DNA of 47,741 nt from Rubrivivax sp. (GCA_020720385.1 DYOR01000008.1:1-47741); one strand, 5' to 3'. Shown: positions 19,341-27,908, counted from the stretch's first letter. The notes: generated by a model from the sequence alone, not told the origin. Program-made: numbers and translations.

Positions 19341-20570
19341 TCAGCAGGTGTCGGCGCGTGCCAGCGCGACCTGGCGCAGCCGCTCGCGCCACACCAGTGC
19401 GGCCACCACCGCCGCGACGAAGGCGCCCAGCGCGGCCATGATGACGCGGATGTCGACCTGCAATGCGAGCAGCCCGGCGTAGACGCCCAGCATCACCAGC
19501 ATGCTCAGGTTCTCGTTGAAGTTCTGCACCGCGATCGAGCGGCCCGCCGTGAGAAGCTGGTGGCCGCGATGCTGCAACAGCGCGTTCAGCGGCACCACCA
19601 TCGCGCCGCCCAGCGCCCCGACGAGCAGCAACAGCGGCAGCGCCAGCGGCCAGTCCTGCACCCAGGCCACCAGCGGCACGGCCACACCCATCGCCACCCC
19701 CAGCGGCAGCACGCGCGCGGCGCGCGCCAGGGCCACGCGCTCGCCCACCAGCGCCGCCCCGGCAACGATGCCCAGCGCCACGGCCGCCTGCAGATAGGCC
19801 GCGCGCTCCAGGCTCAGGCCCAGCCAATCGACCGACCAGCGCAGCACCGCGAACTGCAACACCGCCGCCGCGCCCCAGAACAGCGTCGTCACGGTCATCG
19901 ACAACCCGCCCTCGGCGTCGGCCCAGAGCACGCGCTGGGCGCGCCAGAACGCGCGCCACAGGGCGCGCGGCGCCTTGTGTGCGCGGCGGTAGCGCACGCC
20001 GCTGTCGGGGATGCCCAGGTTGAGCAGCGCCGCCAGCGCATAGCCCGCCAGCAGCAGCGCCGCGCCCGCGCGCAAGGGCGCCACCTCCGGCCACTGGCGC
20101 AGCACCCACTCCGTGGCCAGCGGGCCGACGAGCACGCCGCCCAGGCCGGCACCAAGGAGCACGGCGCAGACCGTGGAGATCTCGATCCAGCCGTTGGCAC
20201 GCACGAGCAGCCGCGGCGCCACCATCTCGGTGACCAGTCCGTACTTGGCCGGCGCGTAGGCTGCGGCGCCGACGCCGATGACGGCGAACGCCAGCAGCGG
20301 GTTGCCGCCCGCGAGCAGCAGCGCCACGCCCAGCACCTTCAGCGCATTCATCGCCATCATCAGCCGCGCCTTGACGAAGCCGTCGGCGAGCGCGCCGACG
20401 AATGGCGCCAGCACGACGTAGGCGATGCTCAGACTGAACTTGAGCAGGGGCGCCCACCACCCCGGCAGGCCGTCGTGCTGCAGCATGGCGATGGCCACGA
20501 TGAGCAAGGCGTTGTCGGACAGCGCGGAGAAGAACTGGGCCGCGATCAGGAGGTGGAAACCGGGCGGCAT
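19341..20570 (-). CDS. lplT: MFS lysophospholipid transporter LplT-like
   Basis: FHLLIAAQFFSALSDNALLIVAIAMLQ, APFVGALADGFVKARLMM, AYAPAKYGLVTEMV, RANGWIEISTV. Confidence 0.88.
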   Translation of the reverse strand: MPPGFHLLIAAQFFSALSDNALLIVAIAMLQHDGLPGWWAPLLKFSLSIAYVVLAPFVGALADGFVKARLMMAMNALKVLGVALLLAGGNPLLAFAVIGVGAAAYAPAKYGLVTEMVAPRLLVRANGWIEISTVCAVLLGAGLGGVLVGPLATEWVLRQWPEVAPLRAGAALLLAGYALAALLNLGIPDSGVRYRRAHKAPRALWRAFWRAQRVLWADAEGGLSMTVTTLFWGAAAVLQFAVLRWSVDWLGLSLERAAYLQAAVALGIVAGAALVGERVALARAARVLPLGVAMGVAVPLVAWVQDWPLALPLLLLVGALGGAMVVPLNALLQHRGHQLLTAGRSIAVQNFNENLSMLVMLGVYAGLLALQVDIRVIMAALGAFVAAVVAALVWRERLRQVALARADTC

Positions 20571-20609
20571 CGATGGGTGTGCGGGCTGGCGCGATTGCAG
20601 CGCGCCGCC

Positions 20610-20649
20610 GTGCCGGGCGTGTGACGGCCCGGCGACGTTTGGATGACAA
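20610..20649 (-). promoter_or_regulatory. Candidate tandem PhoB-binding array upstream of lplT
   Basis: Minus strand TTGTCAT-CCAA-ACGTCGC-CGGG-CCGTCAC-ACGC-CCGGCAC, 11-bp period; 40 bp upstream of start. Confidence 0.55.
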
Positions 20650-20663
20650 GCGGCGGACCCTCA

Positions 20664-20824
20664 GAGCTTGTGAAGTGTTCCGGCGCGCCCGAGCGGGTGT
20701 CCGAAACGGTGTCGATCGAGGCGCAAAGCACAGCCGTAGCCCGGGCTACGGCGAGCATTTGCAACGACGAGCGGCGCCGTTTCGGGCGCACGAGCGGGTG
20801 CGGCGGAATGCTTCACAAGCGCTC
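20664..20824. repeat. 161-bp near-palindromic element with about 80-bp imperfect arms
   Basis: Outer gagcttgtgaag/cttcacaagcgctc, middle ccgaaacgg/ccgtttcgg, centre perfect 20-bp gccgtagcccgggctacggc (20733-20752). Confidence 0.8.
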
Positions 20825-22292
20825 AGCCCCAGAAGCGCGGCGCGCGGCCCACCCCGCGCAGCGCGCGCTGCCCGCGGCGCGCGCTCAGCGCCAGCTGCCC
20901 GTGCAGGAATTGCGCGGCTGCGGCGGCGTCGGTGTCGCCGCAGCCTTGCTGGGTGAAGCGCTGCGCGGCCACGGCCAGGTCGTTGTGCGCACCCAGTGCG
21001 TCCTGCGCCGGCTGCAACGGGCCCAGGTAGCGCTCCACCGCCCGCGCCGGCCAGAGCGATCGCACGAACTCGGCCAGGTAGCGCAGCCGCTTGAGCTGCT
21101 TGCGCACACGGTGCTGGCGCGCCAGGCTCAGGTGACGGAAGCGCTGGCCGGCGTCGGCCACGCGCCGGTGCAGCCGCTCCAGCCGCGCCGCCAGGTGCTT
21201 GCGCGTGGCGCCGGCCGCGAGGCCCACCGATGGCGCGCCATCGGCATGCGCCAGCCCAAGCAGGGCGACGAGCGCCGCCTGGAAGGCCGGCGCACGCACG
21301 GCCAGGACGACCTGCGCGGCATCGGGCGGGTCGCGGCGCGGCACCACCAGGGCCGCGGCCTGCAGCAGCGGGCCCACCACGCGCACCATGGACTCCTCGT
21401 CGCGGTAGTCGCCGAGCCGGGCGAAGGCCTCGCTCAGCGCCGCCGTCCAGGCCGGGGCGATGGCCGGCCCCAGCGCCGCCAGTTCGCGCAAGGCCGTGCG
21501 CAGGCGCCGCAGGCCCACGCGCAGCTGATGCACGCGCTCGGCATCGGTGTCGCCCTCGGCCAGCGCGCCGGCATGGGCGAGCACGGGGTCGAGCACCGCG
21601 CGCAGCACCTGGCGCCACAGGGCGGGGCCGTCGGCCGCCGCAGACAGCACCAGCGGCGGGGCGCGCACGGCGCAGGGTGCCTGGCCGCTGAGCGCGTGTT
21701 CGCCACGCTGCGACTTGGTCTGCGTGCTCAGGCACAGGCCGCCGTGCGCCGCCCAGGCCTGCGCCAGGTCGAAGAGGCCCTCGACCGGCCCGGCCTTGAG
21801 CTCGAGTTCGAGCTCCGCAATCGGCGTGCGCCGCCCCGCGGCGAGCACCTGCCCGGTGTCCAGGGCGATCTCGATGCGGCTGCCCGCCTCGGTGCACAGT
21901 TCGAGGCGCAGGCGATCGACCTCCACCACGAAGCGCTCGACCAGCGCGCGCGGCGCAGTCCCGCCCAGGGCGGCGCGCAGCAGCGCCTGGGCCTGGGCGT
22001 CGGCATGGCGTTCCAAGTCCAGGGCAGGAACCTGGCCCGGCGCGGTGCGCACCGGCACCTCGTGCTCGAAGCGCTGCACGCGGCTCGCGCCGGTGGCCTT
22101 GAGCGTCTGCCGCCACACGCCACCCTCGCGCCGCAGGCGCAGCGAGATGCCGCGCTCGGCCAGCCGTGCGTCAGCAGTGTCGAAGTAGCGCGCGGCGAGC
22201 CTCACCCGCCGCGCCCCGCGCGCGCGCAGGGCCTCGCGCAGCGAGACCAGGGCCTGCGCGTCGAGCGAGAACTTGAGTTCGAGTTCGGTCAT
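20823..22292 (-). CDS. CYTH-CHAD protein (triphosphate tunnel metalloenzyme plus CHAD domain)
   Basis: MTELELKFSLD (ExExK), YFDTADARLAERGISLRLRREG; C-terminal RVHQLRVGLRRLRTALREL and RKQLKRLRYLAEF CHAD helices. Confidence 0.9.
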   Translation of the reverse strand: MTELELKFSLDAQALVSLREALRARGARRVRLAARYFDTADARLAERGISLRLRREGGVWRQTLKATGASRVQRFEHEVPVRTAPGQVPALDLERHADAQAQALLRAALGGTAPRALVERFVVEVDRLRLELCTEAGSRIEIALDTGQVLAAGRRTPIAELELELKAGPVEGLFDLAQAWAAHGGLCLSTQTKSQRGEHALSGQAPCAVRAPPLVLSAAADGPALWRQVLRAVLDPVLAHAGALAEGDTDAERVHQLRVGLRRLRTALRELAALGPAIAPAWTAALSEAFARLGDYRDEESMVRVVGPLLQAAALVVPRRDPPDAAQVVLAVRAPAFQAALVALLGLAHADGAPSVGLAAGATRKHLAARLERLHRRVADAGQRFRHLSLARQHRVRKQLKRLRYLAEFVRSLWPARAVERYLGPLQPAQDALGAHNDLAVAAQRFTQQGCGDTDAAAAAQFLHGQLALSARRGQRALRGVGRAPRFWG

Positions 22293-22357
22293 GGGCCCGT
22301 GCCGCGAAGGGCGAACAGCTCGCATCGACGCCGTCCGGCAGACCCAGCGCCGTGCCT

Positions 22358-22846
22358 TCAGTCCTTCTTGCCGTCGCGTTTCTTGCCCTTGCCGGCCACG
22401 GCGGCATCGTCGGCGGGCTTGCCGGCTTTCGGCCGGCCCGTCTTGATCGTCGGCGTGGCCTGCAGCGCCGCCAGCAGCGCCGCGTCGGCCGCGGCCGCGA
22501 GCAGCTTCAACCCGGCACGCAACAGCTCGCTCTTCTTCGCCGGGCGCGCCAGCTCCACCGCGCGGTGCTTGAGTTGGCCGATGAGCGCGTACTCCGAGGC
22601 CGGCATGGTGAAACTGTCGCGCACGAGCTTGTCGCGGTGCGGCTTGGCTTCGACCGGCGCCGGCGGCGCCAGCGGCGCGGCGGCCACGGATGGCGCAGCG
22701 GCATCAGCCGGCGCACGCACGGGCCGCCGCGGGGAGGCCGCGCGCTTGGCCGGTGCGGCGCGCTTCACCGGGGCCTTGGCGCCGGCATCGGCGGGGCGCG
22801 CGGGGGTCTTGCGTGGAGTCTTGCGTGGGGTGCGTGCGCTGACCAT
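22358..22846 (-). CDS. Histone H1/AlgP-like basic protein with a conserved C-terminal domain
   Basis: Lys/Ala/Pro-rich N-terminus TPRKTPRKTPARPADAGAKAPVKRAAPAKRAAS, then KLVRDSFTMPASEYALIGQLKHRAVELARPAKKSELLRAGLKLL. Confidence 0.7.
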   Translation of the reverse strand: MVSARTPRKTPRKTPARPADAGAKAPVKRAAPAKRAASPRRPVRAPADAAAPSVAAAPLAPPAPVEAKPHRDKLVRDSFTMPASEYALIGQLKHRAVELARPAKKSELLRAGLKLLAAAADAALLAALQATPTIKTGRPKAGKPADDAAVAGKGKKRDGKKD

Positions 22847-22869
22847 GGGAGACCTCGGAAGTTGAACAA

Positions 22870-22885
22870 TGTATACAGTTTATAC
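22870..22885. promoter_or_regulatory. AT-rich operator/promoter-like dyad in divergent intergenic region
   Basis: TGTATACA palindrome and GTATA-cagtt-TATAC inverted repeat in an otherwise very GC-rich background, about 25 bp upstream of the 22846 start. Confidence 0.4.
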
Positions 22886-23013
22886 CGTTTATCGGCCGGT
22901 GCGGGGGCCTTCAGGCGCCCGACTGCCGCGCCCGGACTGTCATCGAAATCCGCGCTCCGGCGCGCTAGACTGAATCTGGACTGAATCGAGAACATCCAGC
23001 GAGAGCCTTGCCC

Positions 23014-23232
23014 ATGGACCTCCAGACCAAGATCACGGTCTACAGCTTCTACATCTTCGAGCACGGCTTCGAGTGCGCCCGTGTGGCGCCCTGCAAGGCC
23101 CCCCGCCAGACGATCCTCGACCTCTTCCGCGGCGATCCCATCGAGAGCACGGCCCAGTCCGTGGATGCGGAAGAACTGGACTCCAGGGGCTGCTACCGGC
23201 GCCTGCCCACGGGCTGGGGCGAACTCAACTGA
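23014..23232 (+). CDS. Small hypothetical protein (72 aa)
   Basis: MDLQTKITVYSFYIFEHGFECARVAPCKAPRQTILDLFRGDPIESTAQSVDAEELDSRGCYRRLPTGWGELN; non-low-complexity composition, ATG start. Confidence 0.6.
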   Translation: MDLQTKITVYSFYIFEHGFECARVAPCKAPRQTILDLFRGDPIESTAQSVDAEELDSRGCYRRLPTGWGELN

Positions 23233-23316
23233 GCGGGCTCAGCATGCAACGCCACGAGGTGTCATGGCCGTGCGGGATACTGCCGCGCAGCGTGAAGTGG
23301 CCGGCGTAACGGCGAG

Positions 23317-25215
23317 GTGAAACCCACCCGCCCGGCGTCCGGCGCCGACCCCACCTGGGACCTTGCCGTCTGCGAGGCCTTGATCCAGGAGCTGTGGGAG
23401 ATCCGCGAGTCGATGCGCCTGGGCGAAGCCCGCGCCGCCGAGTGGCTGCACGAGGTCGCCCCATCGCATGCGGCCAGCGCCGTCAACCTGGCGCATTACC
23501 TGGCCTTGCGCCGCGCCGACCTGCGCCAGTTGCAGGAGCGCCTGGCGCGACTGGGTTTGTCGTCGCTGGGCCGTGCCGAGACCCACGTGATGGCCAACCT
23601 CGACAAGGTGCTGGGCATCCTGCACCGCCTCGTCGGCCGCCCCTGGAAGGCCTTGTCCGAGGACGAGCCCGCCGGCTCGCGGCGCGGGCCCGCCCTGCTC
23701 GAGGCGCATGCCGCGGCGCTTTTCGGCCGCGCGCCGGCGGAGCGCCGCGTGCGCGTCATGGTCACCTTGCCCAGCCAGGCGGCCGTGGACGAGCGGCTCG
23801 TCGACGACCTCGTCACCGCGGGCATGGACGTGGCGCGCATCAACTGCGCGCACGACGCGGCCGACGCCTGGCGCGCCATGAGCGCCAACGTGCGCCGCGC
23901 CGCACGCGCCGCGGGCCGGCCGGTGCGCATCCTCATGGACCTGGGCGGGCCCAAGCTGCGCACCGGCCCGGTCGCCGGCACCCAGGACGTGGCGAAGATC
24001 AAGCCCGCCAAGGACGAGCTCGGCCGGGTCACGCAGCCGGGGCGGCTCGGGCTGCGCCCGGCGGGCTCGCCGGGCGCGGTCGAGGGCGCCGAGCTCGCCA
24101 TCGGCGTCGACGCCACCTGGCTGGCCGCGCTCGAGGCGGGCGCGCGCATCGAGCTCGTCGATGCGCGCGGCTCCAGGCGCCGCCTCACCGTGGTGGTGTG
24201 CGCCGGCGAGGGTGTCCTCGTCGAGTGCAAGCGCTCCGTCTACATCACCACCGACACGCTGCTCGGCCTGCCGCGCAAGGCCGCGCCGGCGGCCGTGACG
24301 CGGGTGCACGACCTTCCGGTGCGCCCGGGCGCCCTGGTGCTGCACCGCGGCGACCGCCTGCACCTGGTGCGCGAGGGCCTGGGCCACGGGCCGCTGGCAC
24401 CCGCCAAGGGCAGGCGCAGCGTGCCGGCGACGATCGCCTGCACCCTGCCCGAGGCGCTGGCGCATGCGCGCAAGGGCGAGCGCATCTGCTTCGACGATGG
24501 CCGCATCGGCGGCGTCGTGCGGCGCCGCACGGCGACGCGGCTGGAGATCGACATCACGCATGCGCGCGAGGCCGGCGAGCGGCTGCTCGCCGACAAGGGC
24601 ATCAACCTGCCCGACACGAAGCTCGAGCTGCCCGCCCTGAGCACCCAGGACCTCGAGGACTTGCAGGCCGTCGCCGCGTGCGCGGACATGGTCGGCCTGT
24701 CCTTCGCCCAGTCGGCGGCCGACGTGCGCGAGCTGCGGCGCCGGCTCGTGGAACTGGGTGCGGGCCACCTCGGCATGGTGCTGAAGATCGAGACGCGGCG
24801 CGGTTTCGAGCACCTGCCCGAGATGCTCATGGCGGCTCTCGCCAGCCCGGCCACGGGGGTGATGATCGCGCGCGGCGACCTGGCGGTGGAAGTCGGCTAC
24901 GAGCGCCTGGCGGAGGTCCAGGAGGAGATCCTCTGGGCCTGCGAGGCCGCGCATGTGCCCGTCATCTGGGCCACGCAGGTGCTCGAGACCCTGGCCAAGA
25001 CCGGCCTGCCCTCGCGCGCCGAGATCACCGATGCGGCGATGTCCGAGCGCGCCGAATGCGTCATGCTGAACAAGGGCCCGCATATCCTCGATGCGATGCG
25101 CACGCTCGACGACATCCTGCGCCGCATGGCCACGCACCAGTCGAAGAAGCGGCCCCTGATGCGCGCGCTGAAGGCCTGGGCCTCGTTGCCCGAGCTCCCC
25201 GCAGCCCGCCCCTGA
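23317..25215 (+). CDS. Pyruvate kinase-like protein with N-terminal extension and no recognisable C-terminal domain
   Basis: RVRVMVTLPSQA, MDVARINCAHD, LMDLGGPKLRTGPV, MVLKIETRRGFEHL, GVMIARGDLAVEVGYE, IWATQVLETLAKTGLPSRAEITDAA; GTG start. Confidence 0.85.
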   Translation: MKPTRPASGADPTWDLAVCEALIQELWEIRESMRLGEARAAEWLHEVAPSHAASAVNLAHYLALRRADLRQLQERLARLGLSSLGRAETHVMANLDKVLGILHRLVGRPWKALSEDEPAGSRRGPALLEAHAAALFGRAPAERRVRVMVTLPSQAAVDERLVDDLVTAGMDVARINCAHDAADAWRAMSANVRRAARAAGRPVRILMDLGGPKLRTGPVAGTQDVAKIKPAKDELGRVTQPGRLGLRPAGSPGAVEGAELAIGVDATWLAALEAGARIELVDARGSRRRLTVVVCAGEGVLVECKRSVYITTDTLLGLPRKAAPAAVTRVHDLPVRPGALVLHRGDRLHLVREGLGHGPLAPAKGRRSVPATIACTLPEALAHARKGERICFDDGRIGGVVRRRTATRLEIDITHAREAGERLLADKGINLPDTKLELPALSTQDLEDLQAVAACADMVGLSFAQSAADVRELRRRLVELGAGHLGMVLKIETRRGFEHLPEMLMAALASPATGVMIARGDLAVEVGYERLAEVQEEILWACEAAHVPVIWATQVLETLAKTGLPSRAEITDAAMSERAECVMLNKGPHILDAMRTLDDILRRMATHQSKKRPLMRALKAWASLPELPAARP

Positions 25216-25264
25216 CGGTGCGGCGGCGACCTCGCCGTAGCGCAAGCCACGCGCGGCAGGCGGC

Positions 25265-25828
25265 TCAAGCTCGGGCGCGCTGGCGCAGCACCTCGTCGAG
25301 CCACGCGGCCCAGGCCGCGGGCTCCACGGGCAACTGCGGGGCTTCGCCGACGAAGCGCTGCCAGGCCTGCAGGTGGCGCGGCGCCACCACGATGAGCACG
25401 GGAATCCCGCGCTCCAGCAGCGTCAGCAGTTCGGCGACGAAGCCGCCATTCTCCGCCTCCAGCGAACCGAAGCGGTTGCACACGACGAGGTCCGGCCGGC
25501 CCTGCGCGGCGTCGCGCAGCACCCGGCTGGCGCGCGCGAAGCCCTGCGGGTCGGCCTTGCACGCCCGCGAGTCCGTGCCCAGGCGCTGCGAGACGAGGTA
25601 CTCGTCGCCGCTGGCGATGTCGGTGAGCACGAGGTCGTCCTGGCAGCCCGCGCCGCGCTCGCGGTGCGTCATGAGCAGGCCGCGCACCTCGCGCCCCGCG
25701 GCGCGCTGGGCGCGGGCAAAGGTGTCGAGCAGGGCATCGACGTCGCTGTGCCCGTCGTGCACGATGGCGGCCACGGCGGGCGCTGCCGCGTCCTCGTGCA
25801 GTTCCTCGCGCAGGTCGTCCACGGCCAT
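25265..25828 (-). CDS. DUF2478-family protein
   Basis: AAIVHDGHSDVDALLDTFARAQRAAGREVRGLLMT, LVVCNRFGSLEAENGGFVAELLTLLERGIPVLIVV. Confidence 0.7.
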   Translation of the reverse strand: MAVDDLREELHEDAAAPAVAAIVHDGHSDVDALLDTFARAQRAAGREVRGLLMTHRERGAGCQDDLVLTDIASGDEYLVSQRLGTDSRACKADPQGFARASRVLRDAAQGRPDLVVCNRFGSLEAENGGFVAELLTLLERGIPVLIVVAPRHLQAWQRFVGEAPQLPVEPAAWAAWLDEVLRQRARA

Positions 25829-25836
25829 GCTGCGCC

Positions 25837-26709
25837 TCAGGTGCCCGCGACCCAGCGCTGCAGCGCCAGCGTAAGCACGAAGGCCCCCACCGCCAGCGCC
25901 GCCGGCAGGATCTGCCCAGCGCCCGCGAGCACGATGCCGTCGAGCACCGACATGCCGGCGATGAGCATGACCACGGCGCGCGGCACATCGCCCCGCGCGC
26001 GACGCCGCAGCAGGCCGAGCGCGAAGATCACCACCGCCTCGTAGAGCGCGAGCCAGGCCCAGACCACCGGACTGTGCATCGCCAGCGCAAAGCCGTACAC
26101 ACCCGGCAGCGCCAGGAAACCGAGCGGCCACAGGCTGCCGACGCGGCCCAGGTGTTCCTGCTTGGCGACGTAGGTGAGGCCGATGAGGTGGCACAGCAGG
26201 GCGATCGCCGCGAGGACCACCGCGGTCGGCAGCGCCACGCTCACACTGAACGCTGCCGTGAGCACCACCAGCACGCGACAAAGACCCATCACCAGCGGGC
26301 TCAGCGGGTTGCCCTTGTGGTGTGCGTTGTAGTAGACGATGGCCGCGGCCAGAGCCGCGCCCGACGCCAGCGCGCGCCAGGCGGGCAGGCCGTCCGCGGC
26401 GCGGCTGGCCACGGCCACGCCCGCCAGCCCCAGCGCCAGCAATCCGAAGCCGATGACGAAGACCTGCTGCGCCGAGACCTGGCCCGAAGGAATCGGCCGC
26501 TCCGGGCGATGCCGGGCGTCGAACTCGCGGTCGAAGGCGTCGTTGAGGAACATCCCCCCCACGTAGAACAGCGACAGTGCGAGCATCAGCAGGGGCAACC
26601 GCACATCGGCCAGGCCGCCGCCGGCGAGCAAGGCGCCCACGAGGACGTTGCTCCAGACGGTGGGCAGGTTGGAGATGCGTCCGAGCCGCAGGGCAAGCGT
26701 GAGGTTCAA
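25837..26709 (-). CDS. eboC: EboC, UbiA-family prenyltransferase-like membrane protein
   Basis: LRLGRISNLPTVWSNVLVGALLAG, FLNDAFDREFDARHRPERPIPSG (NDxxDxxxD), VYYNAHHKGNPLSPLVMG; TTG start overlapping eboE stop. Confidence 0.87.
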   Translation of the reverse strand: MNLTLALRLGRISNLPTVWSNVLVGALLAGGGLADVRLPLLMLALSLFYVGGMFLNDAFDREFDARHRPERPIPSGQVSAQQVFVIGFGLLALGLAGVAVASRAADGLPAWRALASGAALAAAIVYYNAHHKGNPLSPLVMGLCRVLVVLTAAFSVSVALPTAVVLAAIALLCHLIGLTYVAKQEHLGRVGSLWPLGFLALPGVYGFALAMHSPVVWAWLALYEAVVIFALGLLRRRARGDVPRAVVMLIAGMSVLDGIVLAGAGQILPAALAVGAFVLTLALQRWVAGT

Positions 26710-27908
26710 GGGGCGAGTTCCGTTCGTACCCAATCCAGTTCGCGCGCCACCGCCTCGTCCACTGCACCATGGCGATGGGGCTCGGGCAGCACCTCCCAAG
26801 TGTAGGTCTCGACCTCCAGGTGCGCCGACACCGGCTGCACGCGGTGCAGGGCCAGCACCTCGCGGATGAAGGACTGCGTCGAGAGGAAGGGCGCCAGGCG
26901 TTCGAGGAAGATCGGCACATGGAAGTGCACGCGCCACTCCAGCCCCCGGGTGTCGGCCGGCAGCGCCGCCAGGGCCGCGGGCAGGTCGGCAAAGCGCGCC
27001 AGCCCACCCCCCGGCCCGCGCTGCACCACCTGATGCAGGTACACCGCATCGTCGAAGCGCCGCAGCGCCTGCAGCGCCGGGGCATCCAGCGTGGGCAGGT
27101 GCAGGCCGGCGCTGATCTGCATCTTGAGCACGCGAATGCCTGCCTCGGCGAGCCGGCGGATGCCTTCGGCGGGTTCCTCGAACTCCACCGCGGCGTGGCA
27201 CAGGTCCAGGCACACGCCGAGGTGCTCGTGCAGGGCGCGCGCGGCCGCGTCGCGGTCCAGGGCGGTGAGATGCATCAATCGGCGCACGGCGGCGGGGCCG
27301 TGCAGCTCGTGCGCGAAGAACTCGACGAGCTCGGCGATGGTCTCCAGGAAGCAGTGCGGTTCGGGCTCCAGCGCCAGGGTCACCACCCGCCCCGTGCGCG
27401 CGCGCAAGCCCACCAGGTGCGCCACGTGGCGCAGCAGGTGCTCGACCATGAGCGCCACGTCGCCAGTCCCGCCCAGCGCGGGCTTGAAGGCGCCGGGCAC
27501 GCTGCTCACGCTGCCCTCGAGCGCCGGGTCGGCGGGCAGCAGCGCCGCCAGCAGATCGGCCAGCTGGTCGGTGTAGCGCAGCCGCTCGGGGTCGCGCCAG
27601 TCGGGCAGGTACACGCCTTCCTTCACGCGCTGGCCGTGGAAGCTGCCGTAGGGGAAGCCGTTGAGGGTGAAGACGTAGAGGCGATGGCGCGCGAGGAAGG
27701 CGCGGAACTCCGCCAGCACCGCGGGCGCGGACAATTCCGCCGCCGCCCGTGCCGACAGGCGCAGGCCGAGGCCGAAGTCGCCCGCGGGGTGCACGCGCTC
27801 GCGCACGGCGAGCATGTGTCTTTCGACATTGGCGCGCACCTCGGCCCAGGACTCGCCGGGGTGGATGTTGCTGCAGTAGGTGAGGTGGACGCCGCCGCCC
27901 AGGTTCAC
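26706..27908 (-). CDS. eboE: EboE, TIM-barrel (xylose isomerase-like) metabolite traffic protein
   Basis: VHLTYCSNIHPGESWAEVRANVERHM, RLYVFTLNGFPYGSFHG, VKEGVYLPDW, LALEPEPHCFLET, GVCLDLCHAAVEFE; GTG start. Confidence 0.9.
   Translation of the reverse strand: MNLGGGVHLTYCSNIHPGESWAEVRANVERHMLAVRERVHPAGDFGLGLRLSARAAAELSAPAVLAEFRAFLARHRLYVFTLNGFPYGSFHGQRVKEGVYLPDWRDPERLRYTDQLADLLAALLPADPALEGSVSSVPGAFKPALGGTGDVALMVEHLLRHVAHLVGLRARTGRVVTLALEPEPHCFLETIAELVEFFAHELHGPAAVRRLMHLTALDRDAAARALHEHLGVCLDLCHAAVEFEEPAEGIRRLAEAGIRVLKMQISAGLHLPTLDAPALQALRRFDDAVYLHQVVQRGPGGGLARFADLPAALAALPADTRGLEWRVHFHVPIFLERLAPFLSTQSFIREVLALHRVQPVSAHLEVETYTWEVLPEPHRHGAVDEAVARELDWVRTELAP

Noticed and set aside
20643-22865. 740-aa plus-strand ORF across the palindromic element and antisense to CYTH-CHAD
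   Set aside because: Antisense to a strongly supported CDS; the N-terminal peptide derives from the repeat
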